In this document: in pieces, positions 10,746 through 21,392 of the stretch
Layout: each line of letters begins with the position of its first letter
Position numbering within the stretch: position 1 is the first letter of the stretch
Assembly: GCA_036362985.1 (NCBI GenBank)
Contig: JAYGXS010000008.1
Coordinates: forward strand, 15,931,123-15,995,122
Reading direction: 5' to 3'
Source of the DNA: Ligula intestinalis
Taxonomy: Eukaryota > Platyhelminthes > Cestoda > Diphyllobothriidea > Diphyllobothriidae
DNA length: 64,000 nt
Notes under the pieces: model-generated
What the model was told of the DNA's origin: nothing
Databases searched by the model: none
Seen by the model: only the letters and a program-made list of their open reading frames with translations
Made by a program: the position numbers and the translations under genes

Positions 10746-11530
10746 CATCAATGAATACATACATGTATATGGGCTGAACTGTAGACAGTCCGCGAAATAT
10801 AAACTGGTGTCAATATTATCTCACTCCGAAAAAACACGCTATTACAGTATTATTTCGAATAACAGATATAAAATGCATGCGTCCATACTTCTGCTTTTTC
10901 TAAAAGAATTGCTGAACAATCCGTTTCAGCAGGACGCGTAAGAGTTGAGCAGTGTGTATGCGCCAATTAGGTGCACACGGCATTATAGAGCTGTTTGTGT
11001 ATCATTTCTGTTCCCTGCATTTTCGATCGTTCTGGCCCAGCTTTTGCCTGTCGGGAAACCACATGTTTTTATTAGCGCATACATTGTCCCTGCCACAGAA
11101 TATTAAATGTTGATTCAGCTGAAAGATTTGGGAAAATATACCGGCAGTTGTGATCAAACACATCGATGAACAGTATTTTATTTTTAGTATACCAGCATAT
11201 ACAATTATTATTGCTTAAAATACCCAGCATTGGTAGCGAAAGACCAAAGCTATACAAATAGCGTAAGTGTCGCTCAGAAAATCTCTTGAGTGATCGGTTG
11301 ATGAGTATACTTGGTCGGCATGCAGTCACGAGTCAAGAATAAGACGCCACCTATTCTGTTTTAGCGAAGATGATACCCTCCTAGCGAGTCTGAGGCTGTC
11401 AGGAGTATGTTTAACATTAAAGCGCTAGCAGTCATAGTTCGTAAATTTCATGCAACATTTATTTTGAGAACTTCCTTCTGATAGGCGCTGAGGGCTTCTT
11501 TGACAAAGTGAGCACGCCTATCGCCATTGA
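10746..11530. other. no recognised feature
   Basis: No family recognised on either strand. An 85-codon minus-strand frame (11,072-11,329) has no match. Confidence 0.4.
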
Positions 11531-12103
11531 CTAATTTTGAGGGCTCGCGGTGCGAGTATGCACGTGGACTGCCATCAACTTCAATAATAATGCTTTTATG
11601 TAAAGCACATCTTCGGCGCCGTCAAAAAGGCTGGACAGTTCTGACATCAGTATTGATGCGAAGTATAAGTAAATTTCCTTCAACCATAAAATGTGGTCGC
11701 TAACTGAAGCTAATGAAAAATAATATTGCTCAACTAGCGAAATTGCAACCTTGGTAGATTGTTGCAATCCGAAGTCTGAAACAACACTCCATGATTGAAC
11801 ATCTTGAATGGCTTCATGCCTAAATACATACTTTTGAAAGTTTTGGCAGCACAAAATGAAACGGCTAACAGTGCGATTGCCAAGAAAGGCATCTGTCCGA
11901 GAGTTAACAGAGTTATTGCCTGGGAAAAAATCGATTTTACATCGATTCGAGTTTAGATCACTCATGAGTAGGGTTCGTTGGGCCAGGACTCGCGTACGAA
12001 TATGAACTGTGGTTAAAGGAGATGTTCCAGAGCCTTCAGTCGATCGATTACCGGAAAGCTCGCAGATGTGCTTGCTCCCTTGAATCGTATTTTCACGGAG
12101 CAC
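11531..12103 (-). CDS. unrecognised 190-codon ORF (possible host exon)
   Basis: An open frame of 190 codons on the minus strand, long for this AT-rich, stop-rich region and not related to any LINE, PLE or gypsy frame in the window. The protein is mixed in character, with hydrophobic stretches (VSRFILCCQNF, VAISLVEQYYFSLA, LWLKEIYLYFASILM) and a C-terminal LLLKLMAVHVH, but no motif I can name. A CCTTTAACCACAG acceptor-like site lies inside the frame near 12,010, so an exon could begin there rather than at the ATG. It may be an exon of a larger host gene or chance. I do not assign a function. Confidence 0.3.
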   Translation of the reverse strand: MLRENTIQGSKHICELSGNRSTEGSGTSPLTTVHIRTRVLAQRTLLMSDLNSNRCKIDFFPGNNSVNSRTDAFLGNRTVSRFILCCQNFQKYVFRHEAIQDVQSWSVVSDFGLQQSTKVAISLVEQYYFSLASVSDHILWLKEIYLYFASILMSELSSLFDGAEDVLYIKALLLKLMAVHVHTRTASPQN

Positions 12104-12538
12104 ATTTTTAACACATTAAGCTTTTGTAAGTATACGAACGCCTCCAATCTAGAAGACCTCGATTATTTCGAATTCGTTATAATCTCAGCGGAAGCGTATC
12201 CACGTCTAAACTGTTGCTTAATTTAAAGATCACGGCGCCTGGACGGGAACGTAATATCGCACTGGACCACTAAATTACAGAAAGTGATGCAGTAAATCAC
12301 AGCAGTCCATCAATACCATTTGTGGATGTCTGCTTGGTCAAATAATCCTTCTTCGAATCTGACCTCATCCTCTGTCAAAAATGTAAAAATTCAACAGGAA
12401 TATTTGCCCGTTGATTCTATATCTTCCCCGTAGGAAGGAGCCACCCTAAACGGAAGACTTACTTGCCACCCTAACAATCTGCCGGCAGACTATGCATGTG
12501 CTGATGTCGCGCCAGCTCCCGACAAGACTGATGGTTTA
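12104..12538. other. no recognised feature
   Basis: Nothing recognised on either strand. Confidence 0.4.
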
Positions 12539-12960
12539 GGAAGAAGACGACTCGATCGCTTGGACAATACTTTTATCTGTCTGACGTTTCGATATCCATC
12601 GAGAATTCTTCATCAGAGACATAATTATAATAAATCAATAGATAAATTGTATATTTAAGGCCCATTACAAACTTAGTGCTATCGTGAAAATTAGAAAATA
12701 AAAATAGTTTCGATTTACAAAGTACTCTTATGAAATAATTATCTGGGTAGTAAAAAACTCCTTCATCGAAGGGTGAATGCAGCGAGCAACCAATTTCCAA
12801 AAAGAAATGTAGAAGAAAAAACTGCCTTAATAGGTAGCACGGTATTACATGATGCAGTTAGATGGGATCCTGCAGTTGAGGGTTCGGAACGCTTATTGTC
12901 ATGGGAAAAATAATATAGCGGTGAATTAAGAAGGGTTCATCCGGAACAACAGGAGAAGAC
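12539..12960 (-). mobile_element. PLE tail with degenerate hammerhead
   Basis: On the minus strand the last 85 bp (12,622-12,539) read CTCTGATGA, an imperfect stem, ATCGAAACGTCAG, then ATTGTCC, GCGATCGAGTC and a TTC-rich end. These are the same blocks, in the same order, as the tails at 25.2 and 26.4 kb. Upstream of it, 12,622-12,960 matches 43,990-44,440 at several places (AAGGCCC...ATTACAAACTT-GTGCT; TGATGCAGT; GGTTCGGAACGCT in one and GGGTCGGAACGCT in the other). No coding part is visible. Confidence 0.65.
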
Positions 12961-13059
12961 AGTAGAAGTCAAGGCAACATCACCGAGATGCGACCCACCA
13001 GACTCCAGAGTCCACCGACAAACTGGCGACCAAGCGATAACCATCAATAGTGACCTCGG

Positions 13060-13995
13060 AGATCACCGCTAAGGTTGCAAATGGAGAAGAGTTTGCAGCA
13101 TTTGGAAGTGATGCTTGACTCTGTAGAGGAAAATGCTAACATATAAAGAAACCATTTTACTATCCAAGGAAGAGCTTAAAATGCCAGGAGGACCCTTTTC
13201 GAAATCTACAAGTTGCGTGTTTGGAAAGGAAACTGACAGTAACGACTTTATTTCCTCCCAAATTAAATGCTTACGTAACTTGCCTTTGAAACTAGATAAT
13301 GTCGAAGACAACCTAATTTCCAGTGGAAGATTCTTCCAAATAAAAGCATATTTGGAGGTGAAAAAGCAACAACGGTTAGATGTGGAGCTACGGGGTTGTA
13401 AAATTATCATGGAAGATTTACGAGTGGCCTTAGGTCGGTTTACCTGAGTAAGAGCGTTAATTTGTGGGAGATTAGGGCTATTGTTAACGCGAAACAGAAA
13501 ACGTAAACCAGCTTGGAGTCTTCTTACCCAAAGAAATTTAATGTTTGCTAACTAACATCTCTCTGTATAAGAAATACCAGACCCAGAAAGCGAAAATATT
13601 TTACGAGTGAAGACTCGCTGAACCTTTCCAATCTTACAACGGTCACTCGTGTTCATAAGACAAAACTTGGACAGCAGTATTCTAGTATAGGGAGAACAAA
13701 CGTGTGATATAGTTTTAACTTTATTTCTAGAAGGAAAAAATTATGCGATATAAACCCACATATCTGTGCGGCCTTGGCAGAAATTGGATCTGCATGAGGT
13801 GATAATGCAAGCTTATTCGTGTAAGTAAGACACAAATCCTTTATCGTAGGTCGTTCTAACAGTGGACTATTTTGGAAGATAATGGGTCAAGGAAGCTTTG
13901 CGGGACCAAAACACCTAAAACTACATTTGGATGGCGAAAACTCCATCAGCCATGTGGCGCTCCAACTTGAGAGGGTACGCAAGTGTGCGTTAACT
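13060..13995 (-). pseudogene. CR1-A LINE, C-terminal RT fragment
   Basis: Matches the better CR1-A copy at 17.0-17.7 kb: LTYTNKLALSPHAD, KAAQICGFISHNFFL, KLYHTFVLPILEYCCPSF, then FFTSKYAFIWKNLPLEIR and FEKGPPGI. Frames change several times. The 5' end lies about where the thumb region starts (near 13,995) and the 3' end near 13,060. Confidence 0.8.
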
Positions 13996-13999
13996 GTAT

Positions 14000-14130
14000 C
14001 AATGCAACTAATAATAAGGTTTATTAGTAAGATGCCTCCTGGGCACCGTCAAAACCCTTGGAAAACAGGAAAAAACCTAAAACAAACCCTTTATTTTGCA
14101 TACAGATATTGGCTCTGTTTTTGTTTTATG
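14000..14130 (-). mobile_element. CR1-B LINE 3' UTR terminus
   Basis: On the minus strand GGTTTTTTCCTG, CAAGGGTTTTGACGG, then AATAAACCTTATTATTA. This matches the 3' end of the CR1-B copy at 38,040-38,110 (GTTTTTTCCTGCCTTCCGGGGTTTTTGACGG...AATAAACCTTATTA). Only the last ~120 bp remain. It abuts the truncated 5' end of the CR1-A piece. Confidence 0.65.
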
Positions 14131-15640
14131 CTTAATCAATAGTGTGCAAGATAGGGAGTTTGTTCGAAGTGAAAAAAACCTGTCTGCAAAGGTACAATAA
14201 GATCAAAATTGGAAAATAATATCCATCCAATACATATGTAAGAGGTTTCAGAGTAAGAATATTTGAGGTCTGGAAACAGTTTATCATTTGTGGATTTGTG
14301 ATTGATCCTTCATCAGAGGTATATTCAGCCACGGTCAGTTTGAAAAATTATTCTGTAACGATCCCAGGAAACTGAATTGGTTTGTTCGACTAAGGTGGGA
14401 CTTGCTTACGCGCGAACCTGGGATGAAGATATGAAGCTCGTGAGTGAGTGAAAATGACCGGTGCCCCTTCCTTTCAACTGCCGACCTTTCCCGCAGTCCC
14501 AGAATTAGCTCTATAAGGCGTTCTATACACGCTCTCCTGCTTCCAACTGGCTCTCATCGTGCCTCCCCACAACTGGCTGAAACTATGCCCATCCAACGAC
14601 TCCGGCTTCCAATCCTCTACCTAAAGTTGCAACGTGCTCTGTGCTCCCCACCGGTTACATAGCTTTTTTGACAGTAACGCTCTCTATCCAGACGCCGTAA
14701 CTTGTCCTCATGTACACCCTCTTTCCCCTAGATATTCTCCCCTTATTGCTCTTAGTACATGCTTAACATTCTTCACAGATTTACCGTCTTCTATCGTATG
14801 TATGCTTTGGGACGACTTTGACAGTTCCGTTCAGACCTGCCTTAGACCGTACTTACCACCGGCATTCGACGTTACGCAGTGTATACCAGCTATCCTACAA
14901 CCGTGACCAACAGGAGCATTACAATCCTCTTCAGACAGGCATCAATCCAGGGTGAGATTTGGTGTTCTCCCTGCTGTGCAGTATTGCGCATTGCAAAATT
15001 TCGGCAACTATCGTTGAGGGCAGTTCGGGCATAATACATAATCGTCATTCCGCATCGAATACCGAAAACGCCAACCTGAAACTGGGTAAGGACAACAAAA
15101 AATTTCCCATGCTATATTTATATATACTATACTACTAATAAATGAGACACAAAAACACTTTTTTGCACTTATGGTTTGATCATATCCCTTAAAGCTCATA
15201 TAATTATGTATGCAATTTTTGCTACCATAAAACACTAAGAAATATGCAATTTAATTTAATTTTTTATTTTTAAGTCCGTAAAAAACTTAATTTTACAAAA
15301 AAGGTATAGCGCATTTTGCAAACCAGAGGTCTGCAGGCATATAATAGTGCTATGGTCTTGTCTGTCATCTAGCTAACGCCATTCGCTTATGTGTTTCTAG
15401 GTCTAGGACTCGAAAAGTATATTCACTGAATGGAAACCTCCCGTCGGAAAATTGTAGTGAAATATGGAGGAATATGGACGATTCGATTTGAGATTCCATT
15501 ACCCATAACGTAGGTGTGAAATCAAAACTTCCTAGTTATTTACAAATACCAGGTACTGATCCAGGGGATGATCTGTATCAGGAACTCGGCATCAGGAGAA
15601 ATCAGCCTGTGCAAAGCTCGTGATTTAGTGCCAGAATTTG
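14131..15640. other. no recognised feature
   Basis: About 1.5 kb without a family I can name. Two overlapping plus-strand frames (14,444-14,906) are Ser/Pro/Leu-rich and look non-coding. Confidence 0.4.
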
Positions 15641-16465
15641 AGGCTCTTGGACAGGATATTATTAGAGGCCCTTGGGCCGTATTTCTCTATCAAAGAACTG
15701 ACTTGAAAAGTGTCCTATCTTATTCAAGAAAAGATGTGTCGTGCTACTTAACAGAAACTTTTTTATTTTTGTTTTGAATTCAACGAGATTTCGACTTTTC
15801 CGAATAGATATAGGAAGGGTATTCCATATTGTCGCGTGTCGAACAGAGTAGAAATTATACCGTTGAGCCTTTTTGAATTTGCGGATTTTGATCGTATGTA
15901 CATTATTTCTACTGTCTCGGGGACCATTTTGATATGGTAGCATGTGTGTGCTGAGAATTCCTTCGTCGTGCGTGACTTTGAAAAGGAAAGTTAGACCATT
16001 TTGGAGTCTGCGAATCCAGAGAGGTCGGAGACCATACCTATTATATTTTTTAATGTAGGAATCGCGTGTGCCATCATATTTATGTAAAGATCTGGGAAAG
16101 CGCCGCTGAATGCCTTCTAGTTTATTTCGACCAGCTGACGAAATAGTGCCAAAAAAATCAAACAGTAGTGCAAGATAGGTAAAACGAACATTTTTTAAAG
16201 TTGCGTCTTAAGTGTGATCGATGTAAAATGTTTACTTATGAAACCACATAATCTGTTAGCTTTGGTGCTATTTGTTTAACGTGAGGGGATGAGTCCAGAG
16301 TGTTTGGATACATTTAGGTCTTAGCGCTAAGACCTAAATCTTTTATGGCTGTCGTCTCTTTAATTTTTTGGGCGTTAAAAATTATGGGAGGAACGTTCAA
16401 TGGTCCAAAAATCAAGAGATGACATTTTGTTGGTGAAAACGGCATTTGCCATTAAGAACTCCAGA
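15640..16465 (-). pseudogene. CR1-B LINE, C-terminal RT fragment
   Basis: The minus strand encodes the end of the CR1-B RT: ATIWNTLPISIRKSR, FLNKIGHFSSQFFD and PKGL, parallel to 37,170-37,350 (IIWNALPNDIRKS, FLNKIGHFANQFFD, PKGI). It can be followed upstream to the MPFSPTKCHLL-type motif at about 16,440. A 28-bp perfect palindrome (16,312-16,339) sits where the intact copy reads LKDLGLSYSN. Confidence 0.8.
16312..16339. repeat. 28-bp perfect palindrome
   Basis: ATTTAGGTCTTAGC and its exact reverse complement meet with no spacer. The CR1-B copy at 36,690 has only the left half, so the right half appears to be a local addition. Confidence 0.9.
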
Positions 16466-16797
16466 CATTTGGAATTTGGAATTTATATTTTTCAGCGCCG
16501 GTACGGCCCTATCTATACAAAGTTAATTTCGAAAAAATAAAAATTCAAAAAATAATTTGACAATATGTGCAAGTAGACGTAGAAAGTCGTAATAATATCA
16601 GCAGAAATTGTCCTTTTGGGGCAACATTCAGCAATTTTTTGCAGGTAATTTTGAACTAAAAACGAAAACTTATGGCAGTTAAAAAAACACTTACAGTGAA
16701 AATGGAGACAGTGTTCAACGGGCCTCCATGTTCAAAAAGTGTGCAAGAGAAAAAAACTGCTTAGAAAGATAATAGTTAAGCAGAAATAGGTGTGGGT

Positions 16798-16875
16798 GGT
16801 CTGATGAAGGCGAGTAGTCAACGAAACTGCAACATTTTAGACTGAGTACTTCCGCGTGGCTTCGGTTGATTCAGC
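16798..16875 (+). ncRNA. hammerhead-like motif in a PLE-type tail
   Basis: CTGATGA and CGAAACTGC boxes are 15 nt apart. The intervening AGGCGAGTAGTCAA would form a stem of only a few pairs, so it looks decayed. It sits just downstream of the CR1-A 3' UTR, on the opposite strand. Confidence 0.35.
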
Positions 16876-16934
16876 GGTGGTTAATGTACACGTCTAGGTT
16901 CTCGGGGGACACGAGGCAGAGAGAATAGTTTCAA

Positions 16935-19900
16935 GCAGACCTCCTAAATTCCCAATGGTCCTTTCTCGGAGTCATGGAGAAAGCTGCTCGGAAAAGATGA
17001 GGAGAATAGAAGGTTAATAGAATCAGTGTTAAGATTAATGTGCAGTCTCTGTTTGAAAGCAGACAGTCTAGTTAACGACCTTATTTCGATTGGCAAGTTA
17101 TTCCAAAGAAAGCTATATCTGGAAGCAAAAAACAAAGAGCGTTTAGATGAGGAAGATGCAGGAGGGGTATAACAAGTGCCGAGTTTCTTAGGTTGTAGGG
17201 ACGGCTGACGGGGGTAATGACAGAAGTCCTGGGTAAATTTGTGCTATTATTAAGCCGATAAAGGAGACAAAAGCCTGCTTCCAATCTCCTGACCCAAATT
17301 GACATCTATTTGAGTAACAAGTATTAGAAGCTGTCGGATACAGCAGTTTTCGTGTGAACTTTTTTTGAATTTGTTCAATTTTTGAAGGGCTACCTTCATT
17401 CATGAGACCGAAAAAGGGGCAACAGTATTCTAAGATGGGAAGCACGAACATATGATATAGTCTTAATTTCATTTCAGGAAGATAGAAATTATAAGAGATA
17501 AAGCCGTAAATCTGTGCGGCTTTGGCTATAATTCTATCGGCGTGAGGAGAAAGGTCTAATTTATTGGTGTAGCTCAATCCAAGGTCCTTGATACTGGAAC
17601 ATTCACTCATTGAGTAACCTTGAAAAATAACAGGTTGTGGCCGCCTTTCAGGCCCAAAGCACACATATCGGCACTTAGAAGGTGAGAACTCCATCTGCCA
17701 TGTTGAGCTCTACGCCGAAAGAGCGTGCAGATCAGAATGAATTTGTTCTAAGCATCTCGCGGCCGTAGAGTTAGAGAAGGAGTAAACACACTTGAGATCA
17801 TCTGCATAAATATAAGATTGGGAGTGTTTAACACTCAATGAGATATCATCTATGTAAAGAAAGAAGAGCAGAGGACCTAGCACGGTACCTTGAAGGACAC
17901 CACTCAAATTGCGGTAGGAGTAGAGTATGAGGATCCCACTAAAACCTTTTGTTGTCGATTTGAAAGATAAGATCTGATGAAGTCAGTAAGAGGACAACGA
18001 AATCCTATAGCCTCTAGTTTGGCTAGGATCCTCCTGTGAGGAACTTCATCAAATGCTTTACTAAGGTCAAAATAGATAACTACCACAGATAGATGATCAT
18101 TACGAAGAGAAGTAAGTAGATTATGAAAAGACATGTGGCATGTTTCACAAGATCGGTCCGGTAAAAAGCCATGCTGTGAGGAGCTGAGAATGTTATTATT
18201 TATGCAGAAATCTGTAATTTTTTGGCAATTAGTTTTTCAAAGAGTTTAGCCAGAGAGGGCGTTTTATGAACACCGCGATAATTGTGAATATCTGATCGGG
18301 AACCAGATTTAAATGCGGGAATTCTAATAGAAGTTTTCCAGTAGTCCGGGAAAAAGCCATTCTCAAGAAACACTGAAAATAACTTTCTCAGTAAGGGTGG
18401 GAAATCTCTTAATTGTTTGATGAGTGAGTTTGGAATTTTATCAGTTCCAACTGAATGTGAATTTTTAAGACGACTTATTTCTTTTTGAATACAAGCGGGT
18501 GAGAAATTAAGGGTACTGAGATTTGAATCACATAGCAGGGGGATTACAGGAGTGGGGCTAGTTTCGATGGTAAAGAACTTGGCGAAAAACGAATTTAGCA
18601 ATGCTGCTTTCTCCAAATCCTCTGTAACAAAATTATTGTTGCCATTGAGTAAGGGTGGAATGACTTTCTGAAGCTTAGCCGACGACCGAAGACGGAAGAC
18701 TTGAGCAACTGATCTGGAAGAATTTGCATCACTTAATGCTGTGGCCTCTCTACGCCTATCTCGTGCAAGCCTTATTTTAAGCGCAAATTCAATTATTTGC
18801 GCTATTCTTAAGTGAACTGATAAAGAGCTATTAGACGTATCCTAAAGTTGTTTTTGTAATTTCTTAAGTCTATTTTGGAGAAAATGTGGCACAGTAGAAG
18901 AAGCTGAATTCGATTTGAAAACCTTAAGTGGGGAATGAGCCTGAATATTTTCTGTAAGGTTTTGCAATAGCTCCTGGAAGAAGAAGGGATCGTTAGTTGA
19001 AAATATGCTATGAAAATCTAGGGTGCTTACGAAATTATTTACCAATTCATGGTTCACGTTACCAAAGTCGAGGTTATTGCATTTTACATCGGGCTTTTTA
19101 TAAAGAGAGACTGGAAAACAACAGTGAATTAAGGCATAGTCACTTGTGAAAATATCACGATAAAAATTCATAAGAAGAGGGTGGGCAACATTTGTAAAAA
19201 TTAAATCTAATATGTTGTCATTTCTGGTCACTGAAGTGACCAGTTGTGACATGTTTGAAAAGTTCATAGTGTCAACCAATTTCTGAAATCTTGGTGGACA
19301 GGTATTTGCATGCCAGTCAATGTCTGGCAGATTAAAATCACCTACAATTATTCTGACATCGAATTGAGTCTCTGCAACTTTTTCAAACATTTCACACAGC
19401 TGCATTACATTACTTGAGTAACAGGGAGGATTGTAGACACCCAATTATCGCTTTTTTATTGTGTGGCAGGATGACTGAAATAAGACAAAAATTTCCAGAA
19501 AATGACGAAATGCTCAGGTGATACGGGAAATGTACAAAATATGATTTAATATAAAGGAGGCAACCACCGCCACGCTTTTCAATGCGGTCTTGTCTGTATA
19601 AACTATAATTATCTATGGCGAGTGTCGAGTCAGAAATAAGAGAGTGTGTCCAAGATTCAGTGACACAGAGCACATCTGGATCAAGCTCAAATGCTACTGT
19701 TTTAAGTTCTGTCATCTTATTAACAACTGATCTCGCATTGAGTGAGACTATACTGAGCGTATCCTGCAGATTCAGGTTACGCTCGTCAGTATTTATAAAA
19801 AAGGAAAACTTGGTGGCGGAAAAGGAAACGGCATGAGAGAAACAAAAGGCGGAGAGCAAATTGGCCCTGGTCTACAGTTTGTCAAGTAATTATTATCAAA

Positions 19901-21060
19901 TGAACGGTGCATATTGCAGAAAGGCATATTAAAGGGGACTCCATAGAAAGGGCGGCTGAAGTGTGGCATGGGAAAACCAGGAGGGGGCATAAATATAGGA
20001 TTTTGAGGCATTATATCAAAATTTGACGGAAAATTTGCCTTCGAAAATTGCATGACTGGTTTTGAAAAACGGTTAATTTTATTAGCTGGCTGAATTATTT
20101 GGGGATGTTGATGAGATTTGGGGATAGGAAAAGCGCTAGCTTGAGCGGTTGGGTCTTTGTTAGATACTGAGTTATTATCGGTAATCATATTGCCGAATTT
20201 GAAAACTGACGTAGATTTACTAGGGGCGTTCATAGGTTTATCGGAATTTAAAGCTATCACAGACGTGGTTGGCTTAGAAGGAGAACAACTTGACGAGGCT
20301 ACAATCTCATTCGAATCACGAGTAAGGTGAATGGGAGAAGTATCAGGGGAAACTGACATTGATCCAGAGGGATGTGGGCTTACCTGAGCGTGAGGGCTGG
20401 CCTCAGAGACAACTTTTGGTTTTGTTGAACCGGAGCCAGTGTTCTCATTTGCTACTTTAGATAAAATCCGACGCTCCATTGGCGTTTTATCCCTGCATAT
20501 GTAAAGTTTATTTTCCTTTTAATAGTTGGCTGACCGCTCATACTGAGAGAATATAAGGCCTACTTCTATCGCCAAAAAAGTTTTACGAGAATCGGCGGGT
20601 TTTTACTTCGGAATGAGAGTCTTTTAGCTTCTGCAACTTTACAATTAAAGCCACAAGAGTAAAGAAACTGAACAGCAACATCTATAGGCTGTTTATCTTT
20701 TGAAGCATTTTTCAAAAGAAAATTAAAATTCCTTTTTTGCCGATCACGGGTCTCAGTAGACACCAGATTGACGAAAGGCTCTAGTTTCTCACATTGCTGA
20801 GAAGTGAGCGTAGATACCTTTCCATCAAAGATGGCACCAAGGACCGTAAACAGACAAGCATATTGGTCATAAAGCTTACTAAAGTTGTCTAAAGCATCAA
20901 GATCAAGTTTCTTCATGCTTAAGATGGGTTTATCGTTAGAAGAATTGGTATTCCGGGTTAATTTATGTCTCAGTTGTGGCTTGGGTATCATATTGAATAG
21001 AACGTGAGTGATAGGATATGTTCTGAGCAAAGCTATGCACAAAATTGCGACAGGAAATTT
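16935..21060 (-). pseudogene. CR1-A LINE, near-complete two-ORF copy
   Basis: Reading leftward from 21,060: the ORF1 N-terminal half (21,042-20,566) has a helical segment DALDNFSKLYDQY and an RRM-like region ending RLSFRSKNPPILVKLF. After a frame break, a Ser/Pro-rich and then Pro/Phe-rich C-terminus follows (20,479-19,793). ORF2 starts at 19,859 and overlaps it. The APE-type endonuclease shows SLNARSVVNKM, VLCVTESWTHS, VGDFNLPDIDW and SDYALIHC (19,859-18,842). The RT shows YFDLSKAFDEVPH, QGTVLGPLLFF and an intact YADD (18,616-17,188), and the C-terminus ends EKGPLGI at 16,944. Five or more frameshifts make it inactive. This is the most complete CR1-A and the reference for the fragments at 13.1 and 25.6 kb. 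Confidence 0.92.
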
Positions 21061-21390
21061 GAATTACTGAAGAGGCTACGCAGGGTGAAAATTATCTCTT
21101 ATAGTATATCGAGTAATACAAACTATTTCTTGCTGGAAATTGATATAGTGCCAAATTTTTAGATATTATTCAGCATTTACGCAATAGATTACTTGCTTTT
21201 TACGTGAATCTACCGGAACTAGAATGAGACTTTGTCGGTGAAACAGTATAAAAATGTATATTTTGACCTATCGGTAAAAAAGACAACTACCGGTAGGTGC
21301 AGTTGCAAAAGTGTTAGATATACAAATAAATACCAACAATTAGACTATTAACTTCAGCAAGTAACGATGAAATCTGATAAAAAATATCTA
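21061..21390. other. AT-rich stretch, no recognised feature
   Basis: Lies between the CR1-A 5' end and the 3' break of the next CR1-B copy. It could hold CR1-A 5' UTR. Confidence 0.35.
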
Positions 21391-21392
21391 TT

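Noticed and set aside
14444..14906. Two overlapping plus-strand ORFs
   Set aside because: Ser/Pro/Leu-rich composition, no motif, no splice context.
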